Positions 8,781-17,219 of a stretch of DNA of 64,000 nucleotides are shown in pieces. Within the stretch, counting starts at the first letter, position 1; each line of letters opens with the position of its first letter. This stretch comes from Jannaschia sp. S6380 (GTDB lineage: Bacteria; Pseudomonadota; Alphaproteobacteria; Rhodobacterales; Rhodobacteraceae). The notes under the pieces were generated by a model. That model did no database searches and was not told the DNA's origin. It saw only the letters and a program-made list of their open reading frames with translations. The position numbers were made by a program, and so were the translations under genes. Location of the stretch: NCBI RefSeq assembly GCF_023015695.1, contig NZ_JALKAS010000002.1:392501-456500 (forward strand). The letters run 5' to 3'.

Positions 8781-9502
8781 TCGGCGGCGTGGTCGTCATG
8801 GCTATGGGCGTGTTCGTGGCGATAGAGCGCCAAGGCGCCTTGCGTCCCCGTCCCGAACAGCGCGCGGTAGGCGGGGGCGGAGGCGACATGCTCCGGGTGA
8901 CCCTCGCAACACACGTGACCGTTCAGGCAGATCACCCGGTCGGACGCGGCCATAACGACATGCAGGTCGTGGCTCACCATCAGGACGGCGCATCCGGTCT
9001 CCACCCGGATCGCGTCGATGCGGCGATAGAAGGCGGCGGAGCCGGGTTGATCCAGCCCCTGCGTCGGCTCGTCGAGAATCAGTAGTTCGGGGCGTGCCAG
9101 AAGGGCCCGTGCCAGCAGCACGCGCTGCAACTGCCCGCCCGACAGCTTGCCCAGCTGGGCCGGCCCGACCCGCGGCACGTCCGCCTGATCGAGGGCCTCC
9201 TGCGCCTCGGCATCGGACACGCGATCCGGCAGGCTCAGGAACCGGCGGACGGTCATGGGCAGGGTCGCGTCGATCGCCAGCTTCTGCGGCACGTATCCGA
9301 TCCGCAGCCCGGCCCGGCGGGACACGCGGCCCGCGGCGGGGGGAATGGCGCCGATCATGCTGCGCAGCAGGCTCGACTTGCCCGACCCGTTCGGACCGAC
9401 GATCGTGACGACTTCGCCGGCGCTGATGCCCATGTGGACGTCTTCCAGCACCAGCCGTCCGCCACGGCGAAGCGACAGCCCTTCCACCTGAAGCAGCGTC
9501 AT
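8777..9502 (-). CDS. znuC: Zinc ABC transporter ATP-binding protein ZnuC
   Basis: This 241-aa ATPase has Walker A GPNGSGKSSLL (about residue 35), signature LSGGQLQRVLLARAL (about 130), Walker B LLILDEPTQGLD (about 150) and the switch histidine in MVSHDLHVV (about 185). The C-terminal tail is rich in His (HEHAHSHDDHAAE), common in ZnuC proteins. I chose the ATG at 9502 because it overlaps the zur stop as ATGA; the upstream in-frame ATGs lie inside zur. It energises ZnuB in the inner membrane. Confidence 0.93.
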   Translation of the reverse strand: MTLLQVEGLSLRRGGRLVLEDVHMGISAGEVVTIVGPNGSGKSSLLRSMIGAIPPAAGRVSRRAGLRIGYVPQKLAIDATLPMTVRRFLSLPDRVSDAEAQEALDQADVPRVGPAQLGKLSGGQLQRVLLARALLARPELLILDEPTQGLDQPGSAAFYRRIDAIRVETGCAVLMVSHDLHVVMAASDRVICLNGHVCCEGHPEHVASAPAYRALFGTGTQGALALYRHEHAHSHDDHAAE

Positions 9503-9975
9503 GCGGCCGTGCCGCGACATGCGGGGCAAAGGCCCTCGGCCTCGCGAACGGCCGTCTCGACGACGAACCCGGTCAACGCCGTCGCATGGCCCAGGGCATC
9601 GCGGCTATCGGCCTCCGCCTCGGCCACGGCATCGCAGCCGCGACAGATGAGCAGGACGGGATCATGCCGCCGCGTCGGCACGGTGCAGGCGACGAAGGCG
9701 TTCAGCCGCTCGACCCGATGCGCGAAGCCGTGCGTAACCAGGAAATCCAGCGCCCGATAGGCGACAGGCGGCTGCGCCTTCTGTCCCTCGGCCCGCAGCA
9801 CCTCCAATATATCGTAGGCGCCGACGGCCCGGTGTTTCTGCAGCAGGATCTCCAGCACGCGGCGACGCATTGGCGTCAGCCTCAGGCCCTCGGCCTCGCA
9901 ACGCGCGGCGACGATCGCGACCGCGTGGTCGATGCAATCGCTGTGATTATGGGTTTCGAAGCCGATCGGAGTCAT
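9499..9975 (-). CDS. zur: Zinc uptake regulator Zur (Fur family)
   Basis: This 158-aa Fur-family repressor has an N-terminal winged-helix domain (EGLRLTPMRRRVLEILLQ, about residues 30-47, then PPVAYRALDFLVTHGFAHRV). The C-terminal dimerisation domain carries two CxxC pairs (CRGC and CPAC) that form the structural zinc site of Zur proteins. It is first in zur-znuC-znuB and divergent from znuA, so it should repress both operons when Zn is replete. The start is uncertain: an in-frame ATG at 9999 would add 8 residues but would place the operator inside the coding sequence. The ATG at 9975 gives the N-terminus I recall for related Zur proteins. Confidence 0.9.
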   Translation of the reverse strand: MTPIGFETHNHSDCIDHAVAIVAARCEAEGLRLTPMRRRVLEILLQKHRAVGAYDILEVLRAEGQKAQPPVAYRALDFLVTHGFAHRVERLNAFVACTVPTRRHDPVLLICRGCDAVAEAEADSRDALGHATALTGFVVETAVREAEGLCPACRGTAA

Positions 9976-9983
9976 GCGGGGGT

Positions 9984-9998
9984 TGATATGATATAACA
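9984..9998. promoter_or_regulatory. Probable Zur box between zur and znuA
   Basis: TGATATGATATAACA is a dyad of the form TG-x-TAT-x3-ATA-x-CA. It resembles the AT-rich TGTTAT...ATAACA operators bound by Zur in alphaproteobacteria (from memory of the family). It stands out in a GC-rich background and lies between the divergent zur (start 9975) and znuA (start 10040), where one site can control both promoters. Confidence 0.65.
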
Positions 9999-10039
9999 TC
10001 GCTTCTAACAAGCACGCAGGACTGCCACCGGAGGTTTCG

Positions 10040-11068
10040 ATGTTTTTCCGCCTATGTGCCGTTTTCGCCTGTCTTGCATCATCGGCCTCCGCGCGGGAGA
10101 TCGCGGTCGCGGCGGATATCGGTCCGATCCATTCCCTGGTCGCCCGGGTGATGGAAGGGGCCGGGCGTCCGGTTCTCGTCCTGCCGCCGGGCACGTCGCC
10201 GCACGGGCACGCATTGCGTCCGTCCGAGGCCCGTACGCTCGAGGAGGCGGAGGTGATCTTCTGGGCCGGGGCCGAGCTGGCACCCTGGATGGGCGAGGCG
10301 ATCTCGGCGCTGGCGTCGGATGCGCGGGCGGTTTCCCTCGCCGAGATCGGCGCGGTCGAGGCCGAGCACGATGGCGCGGACAATCATGGTGATGCCGATG
10401 CGCATGACCATGGGGACGAGCATGGCCATGACGATGCGCACGATCATGGTGAGGAACGTGACGAGGCGGATGCGCACGGGGATGCGGATGGCCACGATCA
10501 TGCCGCGGAAGAAGCGGACGCGCACGCCGGTCACGACCATCATGAACATTCGAACAACATGCACGGTTGGCTCGACCCGGAGCGGGCCAAGCTTTGGCTT
10601 CACGAGATTGCCGATGTCCTGTCGGAACTCGATCCGGACAATGCCGTCATCTACGAGGCCAACGCCGAGTCGGGCGTGGCGGAACTCGAAGGGTTGATGG
10701 ACCGTGTCGATACCGTGCTCGATCCGGTGAGGGGCAAGGGCTATGTCGTGTTCCACGACGCCTATGGCCCGTTCGAGGAACGCTTCGACTTTCCCGCCAT
10801 CGGGTCGATCTCGGTCAGTGACGCGGCGCCGCCATCGGCGGCGCGTGTCGCGCGTCTCCGCGATGCCGTCGTGGAATCCGAAGCGGTCTGCGTCTTTTCC
10901 GAGCCGCAGTTCAATGCCGGTCTCGTCTCCACCCTGACCGATGGAACCCAGGCCCGGACCGGCATACTGGATCCGCTCGGGGCGCTGCTCGAACCGGGTC
11001 CGTCGCTCTATCCGATGCTGATCGAGGACATCGCCGCCACCATGGCGAAATGCCTGTCCGAAGATTGA
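10040..11068 (+). CDS. znuA: Periplasmic zinc-binding protein ZnuA with His-rich loop
   Basis: This 342-aa cluster A-I binding protein has a signal peptide (about residues 1-18, ending SASA). Likely zinc ligands are His31 in GPIHSLV, the PHGHAL histidines near 55-57, His175 in MHGWLDP and a late acidic residue. Residues 110-170 form a charged loop packed with His and Asp/Glu (repeats such as DADAHDHGDEHGHDDAHDH), the hallmark that separates ZnuA from Mn-binding relatives. The loop is longer than in many homologues. The coding DNA there is locally repetitive (CATGA/CATGG units). It is the ligand donor to ZnuBC, and its promoter is probably Zur-controlled. Confidence 0.95.
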   Translation: MFFRLCAVFACLASSASAREIAVAADIGPIHSLVARVMEGAGRPVLVLPPGTSPHGHALRPSEARTLEEAEVIFWAGAELAPWMGEAISALASDARAVSLAEIGAVEAEHDGADNHGDADAHDHGDEHGHDDAHDHGEERDEADAHGDADGHDHAAEEADAHAGHDHHEHSNNMHGWLDPERAKLWLHEIADVLSELDPDNAVIYEANAESGVAELEGLMDRVDTVLDPVRGKGYVVFHDAYGPFEERFDFPAIGSISVSDAAPPSAARVARLRDAVVESEAVCVFSEPQFNAGLVSTLTDGTQARTGILDPLGALLEPGPSLYPMLIEDIAATMAKCLSED

Positions 11069-11105
11069 CCCCGCGAGGGGACTCGACAAACGGCACCTGA
11101 AAGAA

Positions 11106-11120
11106 GAACATTAGAGGAAC
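11106..11120 (+). promoter_or_regulatory. LexA (SOS) box upstream of imuA
   Basis: GAAC-ATTAGAG-GAAC is an exact match to the alphaproteobacterial LexA site GAAC-N7-GAAC (the complement of GTTC-N7-GTTC). It lies 29 bp upstream of the imuA start, overlapping the likely promoter. The imuA-imuB-dnaE2 cassette is a known LexA target in this class, so repression by LexA and DNA-damage induction are expected. Confidence 0.85.
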
Positions 11121-11149
11121 ATAAACCGATTCCCCGGTGTTCCCGCTCC

Positions 11150-11821
11150 ATGTCGGACCCTGCACTGCCACCTTACGCCGAAGCCTTCTCGAACGCGCGG
11201 GACGGGGCAGGGACCGGTCTGGTCCTGGCCCAGATCGACGCCGTCTTGTCGGCGCGAAAGGGTCAGGGCGACGGTCCGATCCTCTGGGTGCAGGACAGGC
11301 GCGCCATGCAGGAAGCCGGGCTGCCATGCCTCCGGGGGATCGCCGAGACGGGTTTGACGATGCCCATCCTGCGGGTCGGCGTGCGTGGTGCGGCCGAGGC
11401 GCTCTGGGCGATGGAGGAGGGACTGGAATGCGTCGCGCTGTCCGCCGTCGTGGGCGAGGTCTGGGGCAACCCCAAGGCACTCGACTTCACCGCCACCAAG
11501 CGGCTGTCGCTGCGGGCGGCGCGAACGGGCGTGCCGGTCTGGCTGCTGCGGCAGGACGCGGTCGCCGACCTGTCGGTGGCGCCCGACCGCTGGCGCGTGG
11601 TGCCGTCGCCCTCGCCGGTCAATTCGCTGGACGCGCAGGCGCCGGGCGCACCCCGCTGGATGGCCGAGTTGTTCCGCACGCGGCGGCGTGCGCCGGGCCG
11701 CTGGGTGGCCACACATGACCGGGCGACGCATCGTCTCGATCTGGCTGCCGCGGTTTCCGATGGCACGGTGGGAACGGGCGCAGGCGACGCGCCCCGCCCC
11801 CGCCCCCGCGCCGTGGGATGA
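11150..11821 (+). CDS. imuA: ImuA, translesion synthesis accessory protein (RecA-like)
   Basis: This 223-aa protein is a distant RecA/SulA-like family member that works with ImuB and DnaE2 in SOS mutagenesis. Recognisable parts are ILWVQDRRAMQEAGLPCLRG (about residues 44-63), EVWGNPKALDFTATKRLSLRA (about 105-125) and GVPVWLLRQ. ImuA has been proposed to act as a RecA-interacting mutasome component. The reading frame runs 107 nt into imuB. Its last 36 residues include THRLDLAAA, which I recognise as a C-terminal element of ImuA proteins, so the overlap looks genuine and is unlikely to be a frameshift artefact. A LexA box lies upstream. Confidence 0.85.
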   Translation: MSDPALPPYAEAFSNARDGAGTGLVLAQIDAVLSARKGQGDGPILWVQDRRAMQEAGLPCLRGIAETGLTMPILRVGVRGAAEALWAMEEGLECVALSAVVGEVWGNPKALDFTATKRLSLRAARTGVPVWLLRQDAVADLSVAPDRWRVVPSPSPVNSLDAQAPGAPRWMAELFRTRRRAPGRWVATHDRATHRLDLAAAVSDGTVGTGAGDAPRPRPRAVG

Positions 11822-13322
11822 GGTGGCGGTCGCGGACGGCCCCGACCCCGCCGCCCCCCTCGTCCTCGGGCATGACGGCACGCATGGCCCGGTGATCCAC
11901 GCCGCCAACGCGGCCGCCCATGCGGCGGGCGCGATCCGGGGTGCGCGCGTGGTCGATGCCCGCGCGCTTTGCCCCGACCTGCAGGTGATCGGCGCCGATC
12001 TGGCCGGCGATGCCGAGGCATTGCGCCGGCTGATGCTGTGGTCGCGCCGCTGGTGTCCCTGGTCGGCGGGCGACGGCGCCGACGGGCTGGTCCTTGACAC
12101 GACCGGATCGGACCATCTGTGGGGCGGCGAGGCGGCGATGCTGGCGGATATGGAGGCGCGGCTGGCCGATCTGGGCCAACCCGCACGGATCGCCGTGGCG
12201 CCCACCCATGGCGCGGCCTGGGCGCTCGCCCGCTATGGCGACCCGCGCGAGATCTGCGGCGATCGCGCGTTGAAGGTGCGGCTGGCGATGCTGCCCGCCG
12301 CGGCGCTGCGGCTGGACGAGGCGACGCTTCTGGTGCTGCGCCGGCTGGGCCTGAAGCGGATCGGCGACCTGATGGCGATTCCGCGCGCCATGCTGGAACG
12401 ACGCTTCGGCCGCGACGGGCGGGCGCTGATGACGCCGCTGCGCCGGCTGGACCAGATGCTGGGCGACCTGCCCGAACCCATCGTCAGCCCCGCGCCGGCT
12501 CGCCGGTTCCGCATCGTCCGCCGCCTGGTCGAGCCGGTGATGGACCCGCAGCCCCTGCTGACCGAGCCGCTTCGGATGCTCTGCGACGAACTGGCCGAGG
12601 CGGGGCAGGGGCTGCGCGGGCTGCGGCTGGAACTCTACCGCACCGACGGCGTCGCCACGCGGGTGGAGATGGGCTGCGCCCAGGCCAATCGCGACCCTGC
12701 GCATCTGACCCGCCTGATGGCGCGGCATTTCGAGAACCTGGATGCCGGCTTTGGCTTCGACACGCTGAGCCTGGAGGCACTGCGCCCCGAGGGGCTTTCC
12801 ACCGCACAAGTCCGCCTGGATGGCGGGATCGACAGCGATCTGGCCGTCGCTACGTTGATCGACCGGCTGAGCGCCCGCCTGGGGCCGGATGCCGTGCAGG
12901 TGCCGGACCCGCGCGAAAGCCACCTGCCCGAACGGGCCGAGGGCTGGAAGCCTGCCTTGCAGGGGGGGCGGGCGGATCGGCTGGCCCCGGCAGGTCTGGG
13001 CGGGGGCGGCATGATCGGCCCGTCCCGCGAACGGCCCGTCCGCCTGCTGCGGAACCCCGAGCGGATCGAAGTTCTTTACGCCGTACCCGAAGGCCCGCCC
13101 GTACGGTTCAGCTGGCGCCGGAAGCCGTATCTGATCCGACGCCACCAGGGCCCCGAACGCATCGCCCCCGAATGGTGGCGCGCGCGTCCCGGCACGCGGC
13201 TGCGCGACTACTACAAGGTCGAGGTGGACGAGGGCGCGCGCTACTGGCTCTACCGCGAGGGGATCGTGGGCGACGGCCGGGGCGGCGAGCCGGGCTGGTT
13301 CCTGCACGGGATGTTCGCATGA
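11715..13322 (+). CDS. imuB: ImuB, catalytically inactive Y-family polymerase-like protein
   Basis: This 535-aa protein has a DinB/UmuC-like fold beginning RRIVSIWLPRFPMARWERA. The acidic catalytic residues of active Y-family polymerases are absent from the first motif, as is typical for ImuB. A segment GLVLDTTGSDHLWGGEAAML (about residues 117-136) and helix-hairpin-helix-like LRRLGLKRIGDLMAIPRAML (about 211-230) follow. The C-terminal part ends RYWLYREGIVGDGRG...WFLHGMFA. ImuB bridges the beta clamp, ImuA and DnaE2. It begins 107 nt before the imuA stop, implying strong translational linkage. The dnaE2 gene is 322 bp downstream. Confidence 0.9.
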   Translation: MTGRRIVSIWLPRFPMARWERAQATRPAPAPAPWDEVAVADGPDPAAPLVLGHDGTHGPVIHAANAAAHAAGAIRGARVVDARALCPDLQVIGADLAGDAEALRRLMLWSRRWCPWSAGDGADGLVLDTTGSDHLWGGEAAMLADMEARLADLGQPARIAVAPTHGAAWALARYGDPREICGDRALKVRLAMLPAAALRLDEATLLVLRRLGLKRIGDLMAIPRAMLERRFGRDGRALMTPLRRLDQMLGDLPEPIVSPAPARRFRIVRRLVEPVMDPQPLLTEPLRMLCDELAEAGQGLRGLRLELYRTDGVATRVEMGCAQANRDPAHLTRLMARHFENLDAGFGFDTLSLEALRPEGLSTAQVRLDGGIDSDLAVATLIDRLSARLGPDAVQVPDPRESHLPERAEGWKPALQGGRADRLAPAGLGGGGMIGPSRERPVRLLRNPERIEVLYAVPEGPPVRFSWRRKPYLIRRHQGPERIAPEWWRARPGTRLRDYYKVEVDEGARYWLYREGIVGDGRGGEPGWFLHGMFA

Positions 13323-13377
13323 CCCACCCTGGCCACATCGCCCGCCTGCGCGGAGAGCACCGTCGGAGCCTCCGGCG

Positions 13378-13400
13378 GAGGTATTTCGGGCCAGAGGAAG
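13378..13400 (+). repeat. Intergenic repeat, copy 1 (left arm of inverted pair)
   Basis: This 23-bp element starts GAGGTATTTCGGGCCAGAGG and ends AAG. It matches copy 2 (13568-13590, opposite strand) at 22 of 23 positions. It is preceded by CCTCCGGCG. A third, more diverged copy is at 47788. Confidence 0.75.
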
Positions 13401-13567
13401 GCAGGCCCGGCGCGCAAGGCGGAGTCCGGCACCCCGCGCCCGGCATCAGCTTGGCGGCACGGGCAACGGGGCGCCTTCCCCTGGCACGGCCATCGGCTCC
13501 TCAGCCTGTTCCGCGCGTCTTGGATGGCAGGGCGGTCTTAACGCCCGGTTACCCGCGCGCGGCGCAT

Positions 13568-13590
13568 CTTCCTCTGGCCGGAAATACCTC
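13568..13590 (-). repeat. Intergenic repeat, copy 2 (right arm of inverted pair)
   Basis: Read on the - strand it starts GAGGTATTTCCGGCCAGAGG, is preceded by a run of C and followed by AAGATG. With copy 1 it could form a long-range stem around a 167-nt loop if transcribed. Confidence 0.75.
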
Positions 13591-13644
13591 GGGGGGGTGG
13601 CCCCCTTCGGCATCGTCGCCCCGCCGATCCGACATCCGTATCCC

Positions 13645-16600
13645 ATGCCCGACGCCCCGCTGACCCCCGACCGGCGCACGCTGGATCCCGAACAGGATTT
13701 CGTTCGCAACCCGCCCGCCCCCTTCGTGGAACTAGGCGTGACGTCGTGCTTTTCGTTCCTGCACGGCGCGTCGGAGCCGATCGACCTCGTCACCACGGCG
13801 TCCGGGTTGGGCTATGACCGGATCGGCATCGCCGACCGGAACTCGGTCGCCGGGGCGGTGCGGATGCATGTCGAGGCCACGAAGGCGAAGATAACCCCCC
13901 TGATCGGCACGCGGATCGTGCTGTTCGACGGGGCGGCGTTCCTGGCCTATCCCCGCGACCGCGCGGCCTATGGCAACCTCTGCGCGTTGATCTCCAAGGG
14001 CCGGATGACGGGGCTGGACGGCGAATGGCAGGAGAAGGGACGCTGCGACCTGTCGCTGAACGATCTGGCGGATCATCAGAAGGGTGTCGTCCTGATCGCG
14101 GTCCCGCCCGAGGATCTGGACGGGTTCGAGGCACGGCTGGGCCATCTGGTCCGTCGTTTGCCATCGCTGACCCATATCGCGGTGAGCCACCTCTACTGCG
14201 GTGACGACCATGCCCGGATCGAGCGGTTGGACCGTCTGGCCCGGTTTCACGGATTGCGGATCGTGGCGACGGGGGACGTGCATTACCACGTGCCCGAACG
14301 GCGGCCGCTGCAGGACGTGATGACCTGCATCCGCGAGAAGGTGAAGCTTCACCAGGCCGGGTTCCACCTGCATGCCAATGCCGAACGCCACCTGAAGTCG
14401 CCGCAGGAAATGGTGCACCTGTTCGCGCGGTGGCCGCATGCGATCCGCGAGAGCGTGGCGATCGCCGACCGGCTGGATTTCACGCTGGACGAGTTGAAAT
14501 ACGAATATCCCGAAGATCACATCCCCGCCGGTCGCACGCCCGACGAGCACCTGCGCATCCTGACCGAGGCGGGGGCCGCGCGGCGCTATCCGGACGGCGT
14601 GCCGCAGAAGGTGCGCGAAGCGGTCGAGAAGGAGCTGGCCTTCATCGCCACCCGCGATCTCGCGCGCTATTTCATCACCATCCAGGAGATCGTGGCCTAT
14701 GGCCGCAGCCAGGGCATCCTGTGCCAGGGGCGCGGTTCGGCGGCCAATTCCGCCGTCTGCTTCTGCCTCGAGATCACGTCGGTCGATCCGGCGCTGAACG
14801 AGGTTCTGTTCGAGCGGTTCCTGTCTGCCGACCGCAACGAGCCCCCGGATATCGATGTCGATTTCGAGCACGAGCGGCGTGAGGAGGTGATCCAGCACAT
14901 CTACGACCGCTACGGCCGGCAGCATGCGGGCCTTTGCGCGACCGTGATCCACTATCGCCCGCGCATGGCGATCCGCGAAGTGGGCAAGGTGCTGGGCCTG
15001 ACCGAGGACGTGACCGCAGCCATGGCCAAGACGGTCTGGGGCTCGTGGGGCAGTTCGACCGACGACATGCACCTGGAGAATTCGGGCGTGAACCTGGCCG
15101 ACCCGAAGATCCGCCAGGCCATCCGCCTGACCGATCAACTGATCGGGATGCCGCGGCATCTGGGGCAGCATGTCGGCGGCTTCATCCTGACGCAGCACCC
15201 GCTGACCCGGACCGTGCCCATCGGCAACGGCGCCATGCCCGACCGCAGTTTCATCGAATGGGACAAGGACGACATCGACGCGCTGGGCATCTTCAAGATG
15301 GACGTTCTGGCGCTCGGCATGCTGACCTGCATCGCCAAGTGCTTCGGCCTTCTGCGGGATCATTACGGCCGGGATCTGAGCCTCGCCACGATCGAGGAGG
15401 GGGACGCGGCGACCTATGACATGCTCTGCCGTGGCGACAGCCTGGGCGTCTTCCAGGTCGAGAGCCGGGCGCAGATGGCGATGCTGCCCAAGCTGAAGCC
15501 GCGACGGTTCTACGACCTGGTGATCCAGGTCGCCATCGTCCGCCCCGGTCCGATCCAGGGCGACATGGTGCATCCCTATCTCAAGCGGCGGCGCGGGGAT
15601 GAGGAGGCGGAATACCCCACACCCGGGCCGGGCTATGACCCCAATGAGCTCCGGGATATTCTCGAGCGGACCCTCGGCGTTCCGATCTTCCAGGAACAGG
15701 CGATGAAGATCGCCATCGTGGCCGCCGAGTTCTCGGGCGCCGAGGCAAATGGATTGCGCCGCGCCATGGCCACCTTCCGGTCGAAGGAGGACATCACGAA
15801 CCATAAGGCGCGGATGATCGACCGCATGGTCGCGCGCGGCTACGACCCGGATTTTGCCACCCGCTGTTTCAGCCAGATTGAGGGGTTCGGCGAATACGGC
15901 TTCCCCGAAAGCCACGCCGCCAGCTTCGCGCATCTGGTCTACGTGTCGAGTTGGCTGAAATGCCATCACCCCGACGTCTTCGCCTGCGCGCTGCTCAACT
16001 CCCAGCCGATGGGGTTCTACGCCCCCGCCCAGATCGTCGAGATGGCGCGGCGGTCGGGCGTGACCGTTCTGCCGGTGGATGTGAACTTCTCGGATTGGGA
16101 CTGCACGTTGGAGCCGGTGGGACCGGACACCCACGCGCTGCGCCTGGGCTTTCGGCAATTGTCGGGATTGAAGAAGGACGAACTGGCCCGCCTGACCGCC
16201 GCGCGCGATACGCCGTTCGCGAACGTGAACGACCTGCGCCGACGCACCGGCCTCGGCAAGCGGGCGATCGAGACGCTGGCCTCGGCCGATGCGTTCCGCT
16301 CCTGCGGGCAGGATCGACGCGCCGCGCTGTGGGATGCGAAGGCGATCCGGCGGGGGCCGAACCTGCCGCTCTTCGTGCATGGCGATGCGTCCGACATCGG
16401 GGCGGAGCCCGTGCACAGCCTGCCCGAGATGCCGATGCGCGAACATGTCGTGGCCGATTACCAGACCGCGCGCCTGTCGCTGAAGGCGCATCCGCTCAGC
16501 TTCATGCGCGGCGCCATGCGGAAGGGCGGCTATACCCGCGCCGCCGACCTGCGCCGCCTGCGGTTCAACCAGAAGGTGTCGGTCGCGGGCCTCGTCCTGA

Positions 16601-16947
16601 TCCGCCAGAAGCCCGGCAGCGCCAAGGGCGTCTGCTTCGTCACGCTGGAGGACGAGAGCGGGGTCATCAACATCGTCATCTGGCCCGACCTCTTCGCCAG
16701 GTTCCGGCGCGAGATCATGGCGTCGCGCCTGATGGCGGTGCATGGCCACGTGCAGTTCGACGATGCCGTCATCCACGTCGTCGCGCATGAGATCGTCGAC
16801 CGCAACGACGCCCTCATGCGCCTGTCCGAGGACGAGTTGCAGGCCGACCTGGCCCGCGCGGACCATGTAAAGCACCCGCTGCCCAGCCATACCGGGCGTC
16901 ACCCGCGCGACGTCCGCGTCATCCCGAAATCGCGCGATTTTCACTGA
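13645..16947 (+). CDS. dnaE2: Error-prone DNA polymerase III alpha subunit DnaE2
   Basis: This 1100-aa C-family polymerase has an N-terminal PHP domain (FVELGVTSCFSFLHGAS..., about residues 28-250). The palm follows, with catalytic carboxylates in PPDIDVDFEHERREE (about 400-414). Thumb and fingers with FQVESRAQMAML and VAIVRPGPIQGDMVHPYL (about 605-650), a (HhH)2 region, and an OB-fold near the C-terminus (VSVAGLVLIRQKPGSAKG, about 975-992) complete it. Length is normal for DnaE2 and shorter than replicative DnaE1. I chose the start MPDAPLTPDRR for similarity to related proteins; no strong ribosome-binding site is visible, and an upstream in-frame ATG at 13597 would add 16 residues. It is the polymerase of the SOS mutasome with ImuA and ImuB. 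Confidence 0.95.
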   Translation: MPDAPLTPDRRTLDPEQDFVRNPPAPFVELGVTSCFSFLHGASEPIDLVTTASGLGYDRIGIADRNSVAGAVRMHVEATKAKITPLIGTRIVLFDGAAFLAYPRDRAAYGNLCALISKGRMTGLDGEWQEKGRCDLSLNDLADHQKGVVLIAVPPEDLDGFEARLGHLVRRLPSLTHIAVSHLYCGDDHARIERLDRLARFHGLRIVATGDVHYHVPERRPLQDVMTCIREKVKLHQAGFHLHANAERHLKSPQEMVHLFARWPHAIRESVAIADRLDFTLDELKYEYPEDHIPAGRTPDEHLRILTEAGAARRYPDGVPQKVREAVEKELAFIATRDLARYFITIQEIVAYGRSQGILCQGRGSAANSAVCFCLEITSVDPALNEVLFERFLSADRNEPPDIDVDFEHERREEVIQHIYDRYGRQHAGLCATVIHYRPRMAIREVGKVLGLTEDVTAAMAKTVWGSWGSSTDDMHLENSGVNLADPKIRQAIRLTDQLIGMPRHLGQHVGGFILTQHPLTRTVPIGNGAMPDRSFIEWDKDDIDALGIFKMDVLALGMLTCIAKCFGLLRDHYGRDLSLATIEEGDAATYDMLCRGDSLGVFQVESRAQMAMLPKLKPRRFYDLVIQVAIVRPGPIQGDMVHPYLKRRRGDEEAEYPTPGPGYDPNELRDILERTLGVPIFQEQAMKIAIVAAEFSGAEANGLRRAMATFRSKEDITNHKARMIDRMVARGYDPDFATRCFSQIEGFGEYGFPESHAASFAHLVYVSSWLKCHHPDVFACALLNSQPMGFYAPAQIVEMARRSGVTVLPVDVNFSDWDCTLEPVGPDTHALRLGFRQLSGLKKDELARLTAARDTPFANVNDLRRRTGLGKRAIETLASADAFRSCGQDRRAALWDAKAIRRGPNLPLFVHGDASDIGAEPVHSLPEMPMREHVVADYQTARLSLKAHPLSFMRGAMRKGGYTRAADLRRLRFNQKVSVAGLVLIRQKPGSAKGVCFVTLEDESGVINIVIWPDLFARFRREIMASRLMAVHGHVQFDDAVIHVVAHEIVDRNDALMRLSEDELQADLARADHVKHPLPSHTGRHPRDVRVIPKSRDFH

Positions 16948-17219
16948 AGGCCGGTCCGGAATGGGCCCCGGTCAAACGATGGCACGGGCCCGATCGTATC
17001 GAACGTTCCGGGCACCGACGAAGGCCGCGATCGCGTCGAATCGTCGCGGCCATCAGGCACCCCCGCACGGCATCTGCCCGAATTGGACGGGCAATGGTTT
17101 CCGGATCGGTGGTCAATCCCGCCTGCTGCTCGGTCATCATGGCTGGGATGGCGACAGCCGCGCCACATTGTCGACGCAAATCGAAGGCAAATATGGCAAC
17201 TTCAGGAAGGAGTTGTGAC

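Larger units (their letters stand above)
13323..13644. other. Intergenic region imuB-dnaE2 (322 bp)
   Basis: There is no gene I can support here. The notable content is one pair of inverted 23-bp elements (13378-13400 and 13568-13590) enclosing a GC-rich 167-bp spacer. Neither a clear ribosome-binding site before dnaE2 nor a second LexA box is visible. dnaE2 is therefore probably reached by read-through from the imuA promoter, unless a weak promoter was missed. Confidence 0.6.

Noticed and set aside
13732..16944. Very long open frame (about 1070 codons) on the - strand opposite dnaE2
   Set aside because: It is the mirror of a GC-rich coding gene. The opposite strand encodes a complete, motif-perfect DnaE2, while the antisense product is rich in His, Arg, Gln and Gly and has no domain. 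Similar antisense frames opposite imuB, gyrB, pheT and the amidohydrolase were rejected for the same reason.
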